Shown here: one piece after another, positions 1 through 8,739 of the stretch
Numbering within the stretch: the stretch's first letter is position 1
Layout: the number at the start of each line of letters is the position of its first letter
From: Flavobacteria bacterium BBFL7
GTDB lineage: Bacteria; Bacteroidota; Bacteroidia; Flavobacteriales; Flavobacteriaceae
Reading direction: 5' to 3'
DNA: 64,000 bases
Assembly: GCA_000153385.1 (NCBI GenBank)
Contig: CH672374.1
Span: 1,924,544-1,988,543 of the forward strand
The notes under the pieces: model-generated
Databases searched by the model: none
Seen by the model: the letters and a program-made list of their open reading frames with translations, nothing else
Told to the model about the DNA's origin: nothing
Made by a program: the position numbers and the translations under genes

Positions 1-779
1 AAGCTACTGATAAATTAGATCCTGAAAAGAATGTAACGCCTACAAACAGAGAACTCTTTGCACAAGGTACAGGTAACATTATGTCTGGTATGATAGGTGG
101 ATTACCTATAACACAGGTGATCGTTCGTAGTTCTGCTAATATTCAATCGGGTGGTAAAACTAAATTATCTGCTATAATCCACGGTTTTTTCTTGTTGATT
201 GCGGTTATTTTAATTCCTACCTTACTTAATAAAATTCCGCTATCTGTTCTTGCGGCTATTCTTTTTATTGTTGGTTTTAAACTTGCAAAACCTTCTACCT
301 TTAAACAAATGTTTAGCCTGGGCTGGAAGCAATGGGTGCCTTTTATAGTAACTATTTTAGGGATTATATTTAAGGACTTATTATGGGGTATTGGTATTGG
401 ACTAGTGGTCGGAATTATCATTACCTTAATAAAGAGTTTCCAAAACTCACATTTCTTGCACAAGGAAGGTGAAGATGTAAATGATGGAAAAATTAAAATG
501 ACTCTTGCCGAAGAAGTTACATTTTTCAATAAAGCAACTATTCTTAAAGAACTTGATAAAATTCCAGAAAACTCTACGCTAGAACTGGACGTAACAAAGA
601 CGGTCTATTTAGACAATGATATTATTGAAATTTTAGAAGATTTCTCTCATAAAGCAAAGGATAGAAATATCACCATAGAACTAATTTCTCAACGCGGCAA
701 TGTTACTAATCCAGAAAGTTTTGTAGAATTCTTTAAACTAGATTATAACGCTGCAAAGCTTCCGTTATCAGATTCTTAA
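1..779 (+). CDS. SulP-family anion transporter, C-terminal part (5' end outside window)
   Basis: The open frame runs in from the left edge (codons from base 3) and ends at 779, leaving about 258 residues. The piece NRELFAQGTGN, the motif GGLPITQVIVRSSAN and the segment KLSAIIHG are typical of the SulP (SLC26-like) permease core. Several hydrophobic helices follow, then a soluble C-terminal part of about 90 residues that fits a STAS domain. The family moves sulfate, bicarbonate or other anions across the inner membrane; the substrate here cannot be read. The ATG at 81 is internal, because the family motif begins upstream of it. It is convergent with the CvpA gene, 10 bases away, and no clear terminator lies between them. 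Confidence 0.88.
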   Translation, partial: ATDKLDPEKNVTPTNRELFAQGTGNIMSGMIGGLPITQVIVRSSANIQSGGKTKLSAIIHGFFLLIAVILIPTLLNKIPLSVLAAILFIVGFKLAKPSTFKQMFSLGWKQWVPFIVTILGIIFKDLLWGIGIGLVVGIIITLIKSFQNSHFLHKEGEDVNDGKIKMTLAEEVTFFNKATILKELDKIPENSTLELDVTKTVYLDNDIIEILEDFSHKAKDRNITIELISQRGNVTNPESFVEFFKLDYNAAKLPLSDS

Positions 780-789
780 CTCTTCTGAT

Positions 790-1356
790 TTAAAAGCTGC
801 CCGATGTATTTGTTGAATCAACTGGTGTCGTATGTTCATTTCTATCTCCTCTAATCCTACGGTCGACGCGATCAGCCTCGGCAAGGATTTTAGGAAGTAG
901 AAATGGTGCTAGAGGTTCAATGTGTTCATAGACTAAACTATCATCAGTAGTTTTATCTCCTAGTAAATTAAATTCGCCTGAGGCTGTTTTTACAAACATT
1001 AGTATAACACTAGCTAGAAATGCCATTTTAATTAGTCCAAAAGCGCCACCGGCGAGCTTATTCAAAAAGCCTAGCTTTGCGGTCTTCATTAACTTAGTAA
1101 TAAGCTTACCTACATAGCTTATTACAAATATGATGACGACAAATGTGATAATAAAACTGGCAATGGTGATATAGGTTTCTTCCCATTCAAATTGCTTGCG
1201 CAGCCAGTCACCTGCATAGTTTGAGAAATAAATAGAGCCATAAATAGCAGCTATTAATGCCAGTAAGGAAGTAAGTTCAACAAAAAAGCCATTGAGATAA
1301 CCTTTCCAAAGTCCTATCAATAACACAACACAAATAACTATATCTAACCAATTCAT
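790..1356 (-). CDS. CvpA-family membrane protein
   Basis: A 188-residue protein with four hydrophobic segments in its first 150 residues. It has the CvpA-like opening MNWLDIVICVVL and the GLWKGYLNGF signature, then a polar C-terminal tail. CvpA proteins are inner-membrane proteins linked to envelope homeostasis; the original name comes from colicin V production in E. coli. It lies downstream of hemC on the same strand with a 64-base gap, so it may be co-transcribed with hemA-hemC. The start is an ATG. Confidence 0.85.
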   Translation of the reverse strand: MNWLDIVICVVLLIGLWKGYLNGFFVELTSLLALIAAIYGSIYFSNYAGDWLRKQFEWEETYITIASFIITFVVIIFVISYVGKLITKLMKTAKLGFLNKLAGGAFGLIKMAFLASVILMFVKTASGEFNLLGDKTTDDSLVYEHIEPLAPFLLPKILAEADRVDRRIRGDRNEHTTPVDSTNTSGSF

Positions 1357-1420
1357 AGGCGTAAATATAATGAGTTGGTATAGAAATTAACAATATTGTT
1401 TAGAAAAGGAATGTAATAGA

Positions 1421-2374
1421 TTATGAAGTAAGCGATGCTTTAATAGTTTCCATCATTGCTTTTCCTCCTTTAGCAAATACTTTTTCTGATTGCGCTTTCG
1501 CGAAAGCGAGACCTAAATCAACATCTGTTTCTGTCAAGTTAATCTGATCTTTTACATCGATACGTTCCGTACCATCTATACTTAGTAGACAGCCGGTAAA
1601 ATCAATTTTATTATCATGCACTTGGGCAATCGCACCTATTGGAGCGGTACAACCACCTTCTAATTCTCTTAGAAAACGTCGTTCTATGTCAACACATCGT
1701 TGTGTTTGAGCGTGATTAAGTTGTGAGACCGCTTCTAATACAGCAGTATTATGTCCCATTGCGGCAATCATAATCGCACCTTGAGCAGGCGCTGGTACAA
1801 AACTATCTAAGTCTGAATACTCAAACCCATAATTGCCTCTTAATTGGGATAATAACCCGATACGATCTAATCCTGCTTTTGCAAATATTGCAGCATTCCA
1901 GTCTTTATTACTATGTAATTTAGAAAGGCGTGTGTTAACATTACCTCTTAGATCAACCACATGATGTTGTGCATACATATTGAGCCATTGTGCCTTGCGG
2001 CGCAAGCTACCTGTAGCGATAGTCATTGCTTCATCTGGATTAAAGCTAGACTTATAAACTAAAATGTCTTTTTGTGAAGCACGCTCCAATACGGCTGCTT
2101 GCACCATTCCTTTGGGCAATTGAGTAGGTACATCTTTAAGACTATGCACTGCAATATCAATATCACCTTTTACTAAAGCAACATCTAGGGTTTTAGTGAA
2201 TATACCAGTAATGCCCATCTCATAAAGAGGCTCATCTAGATTGAGATCACCTTGTGATTTTACAGGAGCTAATTCTGTTTGAAAACCTAAAGCGTTTAAC
2301 TGTGATTGAACGGTTGTGGCTTGCCACATGGCTAGTTGTGAATCTCTAGTACCTATTCTTATTTTAAGACTCAT
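1421..2374 (-). CDS. hemC: Hydroxymethylbilane synthase (porphobilinogen deaminase)
   Basis: Condenses four porphobilinogen molecules into hydroxymethylbilane in tetrapyrrole synthesis, in the cytoplasm. The 317-residue length is normal. The N-terminal motif IGTRDSQLA is at about residue 7, the catalytic Asp is in HSLKDVPT (about 81), and the dipyrromethane-anchoring Cys is at 242 in LEGGCTAPIG. The start codon overlaps the end of hemA by 11 bases, so the two are translationally linked. Near the C-terminus a copy of the 16-bp palindrome is read in frame as AFAKA (1493-1508). Confidence 0.97.
   Translation of the reverse strand: MSLKIRIGTRDSQLAMWQATTVQSQLNALGFQTELAPVKSQGDLNLDEPLYEMGITGIFTKTLDVALVKGDIDIAVHSLKDVPTQLPKGMVQAAVLERASQKDILVYKSSFNPDEAMTIATGSLRRKAQWLNMYAQHHVVDLRGNVNTRLSKLHSNKDWNAAIFAKAGLDRIGLLSQLRGNYGFEYSDLDSFVPAPAQGAIMIAAMGHNTAVLEAVSQLNHAQTQRCVDIERRFLRELEGGCTAPIGAIAQVHDNKIDFTGCLLSIDGTERIDVKDQINLTETDVDLGLAFAKAQSEKVFAKGGKAMMETIKASLTS
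1493..1508. repeat. Dispersed palindrome, exact, inside hemC
   Basis: CGCTTTCGCGAAAGCG; read as AFAKA in the hemC frame. Confidence 0.95.
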
Positions 2375-3629
2375 AACTACTTAATTCTTCTAATTTAAAG
2401 ACTTTATTGAGTAAGCTTATTGCTTCTTCAGTACTTTCATCCTCGTTGCGTAAGTGATTTGCAAAATGGCCAGCAATTTTTTGAATGATACGATCTGCTA
2501 GCACATCTGCCTGTTCATGATTGAAATCACTAAACTTTGTACGACTATTTTTAATCTCGGCATCTTTAAGTGTGGAGAGTTTAGTTTTAAGAGCTTGCAT
2601 AGTAGGAGCAAACTGTCTTGAAACCATCCATTGCTTAAAATCTGCGTGAACTTCACTAATAATGGATTGTGCCTGTGGTATGAAATTCTCGCGATTTTCA
2701 AGTGTTTTGTGAGTTACCTTAGAAAGTTCGTCCAGGTGGATAAGTTGTACATTATCTAACTCTGTCACGTTATCATCCACATTTTTAGGAATGGATAAAT
2801 CCATGATAAGCAGAGGCTTGTTTGTATGTATGATCTGTTTAGAAACGGTAGGTTTTTGTGCTCCAGTAGCAACGATAATAATATCTGATTGCGCAATTTC
2901 TTCTTCTAGTTGAGCATAATCTTTAACGATTAAGTCGAATCTTCCTGCAATACGTTCTGCCTTATCTTTAGTACGGTTTATTAGTGTGATTTGCTTGTTT
3001 TCTGTGTGTTTTACAAGATTTTCACAAGTATTACGACCTATTTTACCAGTTCCGAAAAGCAAAATCTTTTTTGCAGGTCCACCAGCAGGAAAGTTTTCTA
3101 AAATATATTGAGCACTGGCAAAACTAACTGATGTTGCACCACTACTTAGCTCTGTTTCGGTTTTAATGCGTTTACTGGCTTGTATAACACAATTCATTAA
3201 ACGTTCCATATAGGCGTTGATCAAGCCTAACTTCTTAGAGCGTTTGAACGCCATTTTAAGCTGTCCTATAATCTCAAAATCTCCTAATATCTGACTGTCT
3301 AATCCAGTTCCTACGGTATAAAGATGATTACAGGCGTCTTCATTTTTATGAATATAAGCGATTTTTTGAAACTCTTCTACTGTGCCATGTGAGTGCTCGC
3401 ATAACAAACGTATCAATTGAAATGGGTGCTGAGCAAATCCGTATAATTCTGTACGATTACAAGTAGAAATCACTGCTAGAGAAGGAATGCCTTCTCCTTT
3501 TGCTTCTAACAATAAGTTATGGATGCCTTCTTCAGATAATGAGAATTGTCCACGAGTCTCGGCATCGGCTTTACGATAACTGAGACCTATACTGTAAAAT
3601 GAAAAATGTTTGGGCTGAGCTGCCGCCAT
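2364..3629 (-). CDS. hemA: Glutamyl-tRNA reductase
   Basis: Reduces glutamyl-tRNA to glutamate-1-semialdehyde, the first committed step of C5 heme synthesis. With the ATG at 3629 it has 421 residues. The nucleophile Cys57 sits in ISTCNRTELYG, an NAD(P)-binding GTGKIGR motif is near residue 200, and the C-terminal dimerisation helices are present. A TTG eight codons upstream (3653) also keeps the frame. I reject it because it falls inside a TAnnTTTG promoter element and the extra residues do not look conserved. It is the first gene of the hemA-hemC unit and diverges from an AraC-type regulator. Confidence 0.96.
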   Translation of the reverse strand: MAAAQPKHFSFYSIGLSYRKADAETRGQFSLSEEGIHNLLLEAKGEGIPSLAVISTCNRTELYGFAQHPFQLIRLLCEHSHGTVEEFQKIAYIHKNEDACNHLYTVGTGLDSQILGDFEIIGQLKMAFKRSKKLGLINAYMERLMNCVIQASKRIKTETELSSGATSVSFASAQYILENFPAGGPAKKILLFGTGKIGRNTCENLVKHTENKQITLINRTKDKAERIAGRFDLIVKDYAQLEEEIAQSDIIIVATGAQKPTVSKQIIHTNKPLLIMDLSIPKNVDDNVTELDNVQLIHLDELSKVTHKTLENRENFIPQAQSIISEVHADFKQWMVSRQFAPTMQALKTKLSTLKDAEIKNSRTKFSDFNHEQADVLADRIIQKIAGHFANHLRNEDESTEEAISLLNKVFKLEELSSYES

Positions 3630-3650
3630 ATACACTTTGATAATGAAAAA

Positions 3651-3658
3651 CAAAATTA
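3651..3658 (-). promoter_or_regulatory. Candidate -7 element for hemA
   Basis: Reads TAATTTTG on the minus strand, matching the Bacteroidota TAnnTTTG element, 21 bases before the hemA ATG. No good -33 TTG is seen. Confidence 0.45.
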
Positions 3659-3713
3659 TAAGACTAATCGTTATTAAAGTAACGCTATGAGTTCCAATTT
3701 AAACGCAATGAGT

Positions 3714-3721
3714 TACTTTTG
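3714..3721 (+). promoter_or_regulatory. Candidate -7 element for the AraC-type regulator
   Basis: TACTTTTG matches TAnnTTTG. It would give a leader of roughly 90 bases that includes the palindrome at 3764. Confidence 0.4.
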
Positions 3722-3763
3722 TAATTAAAATGTATATTTTGTACTGATAAATGGTGTTGTAAA

Positions 3764-3779
3764 CGCTTTCGCGAAAGCA
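3764..3779. repeat. Dispersed palindrome, 15 of 16 bases
   Basis: CGCTTTCGCGAAAGC followed by A. It lies 40 bases before the AraC-type gene, in the hemA/araC divergent region. Confidence 0.9.
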
Positions 3780-3818
3780 AAACCCCACTATTTAGAGTAA
3801 TTATAAATAATAATAAAA

Positions 3819-4694
3819 ATGGAAAATATCGCTAAAGGTGCTGCTGAGGTGACCCTAATTGAAGAAGGCTTTCAAGTAGTAAGATTAAAGAATGAAACTG
3901 ATGACGTGGCACATTTTCACCACGATGTGGATAACAGTTACATACAATTTCATTTTTGCTTAAAAGGTCAGGTTGATCTAGCTTTTAATGAAGGTAATTA
4001 TAAGTTAAGTCTTTCAGAGCAAAACAGTTACTTATTGTACAATCCTTCTCGAGATTTGCCTATTAATCTTGATTTAAAAGGAAACTCTTGGTTTATCTGT
4101 GTATTAGTTTCTATTAAAAAATTTCATTCATTATTCTCGCCAGATGCTCAACATGTAAGTTTCTTAAGTGCTGAAAATAAGGATAAGAAATACTATGTTG
4201 ATGGAAGTATATCGCCATCTATGGCAGTTGCGTTGCATCAATTAATGAATTATAATTTGAACGATGCGATTAAGAGATTATACTTTAAAGGTAAGTCATA
4301 TGAGTTAATGTCGTTGTACTTCAATAGTCCAGAGGATGCAGATGTAGAAGCATGCCCATTTTTAGTAGATGAGGACAATATGCGCAAAATTAAAGAGGCT
4401 AAAGAAATCATAATAGAACGCATGACTAATCCACCATCGCTTAGTGAGTTAGCGATGGAAATAGGGTTGTCTCTTAAGAAATTAAAAGAAGGCTTTAAAG
4501 AGGTCTATGGTGATACCGTTTATGGTTTTTTACTGGATCATAAAATGGATTATGCACGTCAACTTTTAGATAGTGGCCAGCACAATGTAAATGAGGTAGG
4601 ATTAAAAGTAGGTTATAGTACTGCGAGCCACTTTATAAGTGCCTTTAAAAAGAAATATGGTACAACGCCTAAGAAGTATTTAACGGGTAATTAA
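3819..4694 (+). CDS. AraC-family transcriptional regulator
   Basis: A 291-residue protein. The N-terminal half looks like a cupin-type sensor or dimerisation domain. The C-terminal 100 residues hold a double helix-turn-helix, with LSELAMEIGLSLKKLKEGFK as first helix pair and VNEVGLKVGYSTASHFISAF plus GTTPKKY as the second, the AraC hallmark. Divergent placement next to hemA suggests a link to heme metabolism, but that is only context. It ends in a bidirectional terminator shared with the next gene. Confidence 0.88.
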   Translation: MENIAKGAAEVTLIEEGFQVVRLKNETDDVAHFHHDVDNSYIQFHFCLKGQVDLAFNEGNYKLSLSEQNSYLLYNPSRDLPINLDLKGNSWFICVLVSIKKFHSLFSPDAQHVSFLSAENKDKKYYVDGSISPSMAVALHQLMNYNLNDAIKRLYFKGKSYELMSLYFNSPEDADVEACPFLVDEDNMRKIKEAKEIIIERMTNPPSLSELAMEIGLSLKKLKEGFKEVYGDTVYGFLLDHKMDYARQLLDSGQHNVNEVGLKVGYSTASHFISAFKKKYGTTPKKYLTGN

Positions 4695-4701
4695 AGAATG
4701 T

Positions 4702-4738
4702 AAATATTAGGATTGCTTCTTCAGCAATCCTAATATTT
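4702..4738. terminator. Bidirectional terminator
   Basis: A perfect 15-bp stem (AAATATTAGGATTGC and its complement) with loop TTCTTCA separates two convergent genes. It encodes the last residues and stop of the minus-strand protein. Confidence 0.85.
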
Positions 4739-5252
4739 CTTTGTAAGTTTTCTTATTATCGGGATGCGCTTTTAAATAGTCGTATACCTTGTTGATTACA
4801 TCTTGAGAAGCGCCTAGATTTTCAAATAGTGTAAGGTCTTGAGACCAATTTTCAATATTACCCACAGTCTCGCCTAATCTTTCACTCGCAATAGTGACTT
4901 CTCTGATTTCCTTATAAACATCTGCCTTTTTAAATTTCACAATCTCAATATAGAGATCGTTAAAAGTCATTTGTTCTACTTTTTTCTCTTTAGAAATACG
5001 AGCTAACATAGTGTTAAAAACATCCATGTTACCAAAAAAGTTCACATCAAATTCATCTAGTCCACATGGTCTTAATTTTGCAATTTCCTTGAAGAGCACA
5101 TTTTCATTTGCAAAAGATCCATCGAGCATAAAATTTAATTTCTCATTAAGCTGCATTTCGCAAGTTTCGTTTGCATTGTCTTCTGATGGACTATGTTGTG
5201 CTTGAACAACTATAGCTAGGAACATTGCAGCAACAAAAAGGATTTTCTTCAA
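4707..5252 (-). CDS. Secreted protein of unknown function
   Basis: 181 residues beginning with a clean signal peptide (KKILFVAAMFLAIVVQAQ) and followed by a mostly helical, Cys-poor mature part. The start is TTG at 5252: no ATG, GTG or other TTG precedes it in frame, and it gives exactly a signal peptide. I do not recognise a domain. The 3' end doubles as the stem of a bidirectional terminator. It stands alone between the AraC-type regulator and a PLP enzyme. Confidence 0.75.
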   Translation of the reverse strand: MKKILFVAAMFLAIVVQAQHSPSEDNANETCEMQLNEKLNFMLDGSFANENVLFKEIAKLRPCGLDEFDVNFFGNMDVFNTMLARISKEKKVEQMTFNDLYIEIVKFKKADVYKEIREVTIASERLGETVGNIENWSQDLTLFENLGASQDVINKVYDYLKAHPDNKKTYKEILGLLKKQS

Positions 5253-5335
5253 GATGATTTTATTTAATTTAATAACGTGTTGTGGTAATTCTTAGTACAC
5301 TAGGCAAAGAAAATGCCAAAACATTCCAAATCCAA

Positions 5336-6607
5336 CTAATCCATCATATTTTCTGAAACCTTCACTTCGTCAAGTGCTTGTTTTACATCGGCAATAAGGT
5401 CATCGCTGTTTTCTACACCTATCGATAAACGCACAAGTGAATGCGTGACGCCTATAGATTCTGCATGATTTTCATCTACACCTGCGTGTGTCATAGAACG
5501 TGGATGTTCTGCAAGACTTTCTGTTCCACCTAAACTTACGGCAAGACGTATTAATCTCAACGAATTCAAGAATTTAAAAGCTTCTTTTTCTCCACCTTTA
5601 ATTTCAAAACTTATCATAGCGCCAGGTCCATCATATTGTCTCTTGTAGATTTTATAATCTGGAGCATCTGGTTGTATTAAACCTAGGTAATTGAGTTTTG
5701 TGATTTTTTCATGATCCTTTAAAAAATGAGCAACCTCTATAGCATTGCGTTGCTGTTGCTCCATACGTATTTTTAGAGTTTCCAGACTGCGCATTAACAT
5801 CCAGCCTGTATGTGGAGAAGCCATATTTCCTAAGAAAGTTCGTAGAACCTTAACACGATGCATAATCTCTGCATTACCTAATACGGCACCAGCAATCAAG
5901 TCGCTATGTCCACCTATATATTTTGTGGCGCTGTACATGACGATATCGGCACCTAGCTGTAATGGATGCTGCCATAATGGTCCCATATAAGTATTATCGA
6001 CACCTACGAGGACTTTTTTATCACTTGTTGAAAAATGATCGGCAATTTCTCGACACATTTCAATATCTATTAAAGCATTAGTAGGATTTGCAGGTGTTTC
6101 AATGTGCATAAGTGCTATTTTATCTGCATAGCCAGCATCTTTTACTAATTTAATAATTTCCTCCTTACTCATTCCAGATTTAAAACCTAGAGAATGAATA
6201 CCGTATTTAGGTAAAAAGTGATTGATGAAATGATCTGTTCCTCCATAAGTAGGTGAACTGTACAGCAACACTTGTCCTGGTTCTAAAAACTCCATAAGGA
6301 CTGTAGAAATCGCACTCATACCACTTTCAAATACTGCACAATCGTCTGCTTTATCCCATAAACGTAGCCTGTTTTCTAGAATTTCAAGATCAGGATTGTT
6401 GATGCGGCTGTAGATCAATCCCATTTCCTCACCTGGCAATTTATCACGCTTTCCATAGGCGAGTTCAAAAAATGCTTTTCCCTCTTCTGCATTTTTAAAG
6501 ACAAAGGTGGAGGTTAAAAATATAGGACATTTAATAGCACCTTCAGACAGTTCAGGTTTATAACCATAGGACATCATCAGGCTTTCGGGTTTCATAGAAT
6601 TTTTCAT
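5336..6607 (-). CDS. Cystathionine gamma-synthase/lyase family PLP enzyme
   Basis: A 423-residue member of the Cys/Met metabolism PLP-dependent family. The PLP-binding Lys229 lies in YSATKYIGGHSD. Other family landmarks are YSRINNPDLEILE, FESGMSAI and the C-terminal VRLSIGVEN. Such enzymes act in transsulfuration or methionine breakdown: cystathionine gamma-synthase, gamma-lyase or methionine gamma-lyase. The exact reaction cannot be fixed from sequence alone. It is monocistronic by context. Confidence 0.9.
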   Translation of the reverse strand: MKNSMKPESLMMSYGYKPELSEGAIKCPIFLTSTFVFKNAEEGKAFFELAYGKRDKLPGEEMGLIYSRINNPDLEILENRLRLWDKADDCAVFESGMSAISTVLMEFLEPGQVLLYSSPTYGGTDHFINHFLPKYGIHSLGFKSGMSKEEIIKLVKDAGYADKIALMHIETPANPTNALIDIEMCREIADHFSTSDKKVLVGVDNTYMGPLWQHPLQLGADIVMYSATKYIGGHSDLIAGAVLGNAEIMHRVKVLRTFLGNMASPHTGWMLMRSLETLKIRMEQQQRNAIEVAHFLKDHEKITKLNYLGLIQPDAPDYKIYKRQYDGPGAMISFEIKGGEKEAFKFLNSLRLIRLAVSLGGTESLAEHPRSMTHAGVDENHAESIGVTHSLVRLSIGVENSDDLIADVKQALDEVKVSENMMD

Positions 6608-6793
6608 AATTCGGGCTGTTTAAAACTAATCCTAATGTACTTTTTTTTGAGGATTCAATCGATTTCGTAAACGATTTTTTTATGAATCCCATTAGAAAGG
6701 TTTTAAAATGATGATTCCGCAATGTGAGACCTACATACTTATTATTTAAGATTTTCTTAACTTTAAGGTTTCAATCTATAAAACCAATTAATT

Positions 6794-7222
6794 ATGCCTT
6801 ACAGTTCAAAACCCCAGATGTGGTTCTGGGTACTCGCTATTCTTTTTTTACTATGGAATCTTATGGGAATAGGTGCATGGTCCACAGAAATGGCAGCACC
6901 TGATTTAATGATGGAACAAATGAATGAACAACAGCAAGAGTTATATCAAACTAGACCTGGATGGTATATGTATGTTTATGGAGTAGCTGTGTTTGCTGGA
7001 TTGCTAGCTTGTATAATGTTGCTGTTTAAGAGAAAGTTAGCAGTATTGTTGTCATTAGTTTCTTTATTTGCTGTAGTTATCACAACTTCCTTTAATTTCT
7101 TTAATGGTGCATGGGAGATTATCAATACCTCAGATAAGTTTTTCTTTCTAAGCGTTCCGGTGCTTTCAATATGCCTTTGGTTATTTGCGCGCAGTGCTCA
7201 GTCTAAAGCATGGTTGCGATAA
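6794..7222 (+). CDS. Four-helix membrane protein of unknown function
   Basis: 142 residues with four hydrophobic segments (about 10-30, 57-78, 83-103 and 115-133) and a Met- and Gln-rich outer loop. It resembles small Bacteroidota membrane proteins often loosely named sugar transporters; no function is established by the sequence. It ends one base before the convergent deacetylase-like gene, with no terminator visible. Confidence 0.7.
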   Translation: MPYSSKPQMWFWVLAILFLLWNLMGIGAWSTEMAAPDLMMEQMNEQQQELYQTRPGWYMYVYGVAVFAGLLACIMLLFKRKLAVLLSLVSLFAVVITTSFNFFNGAWEIINTSDKFFFLSVPVLSICLWLFARSAQSKAWLR

Positions 7223-7223
7223 C

Positions 7224-8150
7224 TTAAATAAATATGTCTCGTGCGGCTCTAAAAGTGTTTGCATGTGCCTCAATGATGAATTTAATTTCAGGAGAATAGC
7301 CGCCGCCCATACTACACTGCACTGGGATGCGGTTGTTTTTTTGTGTTCTCGCTTTCGCGAAAGCGGACAATGCATACTCATCGCGACGTTTACAACCAGC
7401 TAAACTCATACCCAACCTGCCTAGCTTGTCTGTCGCAAGTACATCAACACCGCAAAGATAAAAGATGAAATCTGGTTTTTCTTGAGCTATTAAATCAGGT
7501 AAAATATGATGAAGCTCGTTGAGATAGCTACTATCATCTGTATGATCTGGTAATGCTATATCGAGATCAGATATTTCTTTTTTAAATGGATAATTACTGG
7601 CTCCATGCATGGAAAATGTAAAGACGCTATCATCATTTCTAAATATTTCAGCAGTTCCGTTTCCTTGATGAACGTCTAAATCTACTATAAGAATTTTATC
7701 CGCTAGCTGATGATGTTGTATGTATCTGGCAGCAATTGCCTGATCATTTAGTAAACAAAATGCTTCTCCATGATCGGTGTATGCATGGTGTGTTCCACCA
7801 GCAATATTCATTGCAATATTATATTCAAAAGCCTTTATGCAACCATCAATAGTACCTTGAGCAATGTATAATTCTCTTTCTACTAGCTGATTGTTTAATG
7901 GGAAACCTAATTTGCGTGCTGCTTTACGGTCTAGGTTTAGGGCCTTAAGGTTTTTTAAATACTCTGAAGTATGAACGCGCAATACATCTGTATCACTACA
8001 TAGTTTACTGGGCTCAAAAAAATCTGTCTGATTTGCAGTTCCTTCTAATAAAAGTTGCTGTGGTAATAGCTCATATTTTACCATAGGAAAACGATGACCA
8101 TCTGGCAATGGATGTTTGTAAACAGAATGAAAGGCGATAGGAAAATTCAA
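7224..8150 (-). CDS. Histone-deacetylase-superfamily hydrolase
   Basis: 308 residues of the arginase/deacetylase fold used on acetylated amines or acetylpolyamines. Visible landmarks are GHRFPM near residue 18, the paired-His region AGGTHHAY, the zinc-ligand motif DLDVHQGNGT, the second ligand region CGVDVLATDKLG and the C-terminal GGGYSPE. The start is a TTG at 8150. No ATG occurs in frame upstream, and the family alignment (IAFHSVYKHPLPDGHRFPM) begins right after it. A dispersed palindrome lies in frame, encoding SAFAKAR. The physiological substrate is unknown. Confidence 0.9.
   Translation of the reverse strand: MNFPIAFHSVYKHPLPDGHRFPMVKYELLPQQLLLEGTANQTDFFEPSKLCSDTDVLRVHTSEYLKNLKALNLDRKAARKLGFPLNNQLVERELYIAQGTIDGCIKAFEYNIAMNIAGGTHHAYTDHGEAFCLLNDQAIAARYIQHHQLADKILIVDLDVHQGNGTAEIFRNDDSVFTFSMHGASNYPFKKEISDLDIALPDHTDDSSYLNELHHILPDLIAQEKPDFIFYLCGVDVLATDKLGRLGMSLAGCKRRDEYALSAFAKARTQKNNRIPVQCSMGGGYSPEIKFIIEAHANTFRAARDIFI
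7350..7365. repeat. Dispersed palindrome, exact, inside the deacetylase-like gene
   Basis: CGCTTTCGCGAAAGCG; read as AFAKA near the C-terminal end of the protein. Confidence 0.95.
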
Positions 8151-8243
8151 GAAAGCGACATTATTTATAATATTCCAAATTTAAGCACAAGATGGCTACC
8201 ATATTCTTTATAATTTTTAAACTATTGTATAGGTGTTAGGTAT

Positions 8244-8251
8244 TAAATTTG
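8244..8251 (+). promoter_or_regulatory. Candidate promoter of the 8.2-10.2 kb cluster
   Basis: TAAATTTG matches the TAnnTTTG -7 element, with a TTG 16 bases upstream (8225-8227). Transcription would start close to 8257, very near the likely start of the first protein. Confidence 0.5.
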
Positions 8252-8267
8252 CGCAAAAATTAATCAC

Positions 8268-8660
8268 ATCAAGTCAGCATTAAGTATCATATTATTAACG
8301 CTATTCAGCTTGCGACCTGTTTATCAATTAGGCTGCTATGCTTACTATGAGATGAATATTGATATGATTATTGAGCAATATTGTGAAAACACGGATAGAC
8401 CAGAACTAAATTGTGATGGAAAGTGTTATCTAGCTAAAACGCTTAAAATGCAACAAGCTCAATCTAGAATGGATTCTAAAGAGCAAGCCGTTTCAATGTT
8501 GATTGAAGCCTTTTGTCCGTTGTATTATCAAGATGTGGTATCGTATGACGTTACATCTTATGAAGTTGTTATTAAGAGAGAAAATAAACCCTATTCATAT
8601 ACATTAAAAATAGGATTTCAGGACGTTATAAAGCCGCCACCACGAGTTTACAATACATAA
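8268..8660 (+). CDS. Small membrane-anchored conserved protein, start codon unclear
   Basis: The first standard start codon is a TTG at 8310, but the frame is open upstream to 8247 and encodes a hydrophobic N-terminus (KSALSIILLTLFSLRPVYQL) like that of related Bacteroidota proteins. No ATG, GTG or TTG exists there. The likely start is therefore an ATC at 8268 (or an ATT at 8259), or else the shorter TTG form. The soluble part has the motif CENTDRPELNCDGKCYLAK, which two conserved Cys make look like a metal or disulfide site. It is first in a cluster with a Met-rich barrel and a lipoprotein. Function unknown. Confidence 0.65.
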   Translation: MKSALSIILLTLFSLRPVYQLGCYAYYEMNIDMIIEQYCENTDRPELNCDGKCYLAKTLKMQQAQSRMDSKEQAVSMLIEAFCPLYYQDVVSYDVTSYEVVIKRENKPYSYTLKIGFQDVIKPPPRVYNT

Positions 8661-8739
8661 GCACTTATTCTTCTATCGCTTTAATGCGATAACATTACTT
8701 ATTTATTAAGACCACATTGTGGTCACAAAACTCAATACA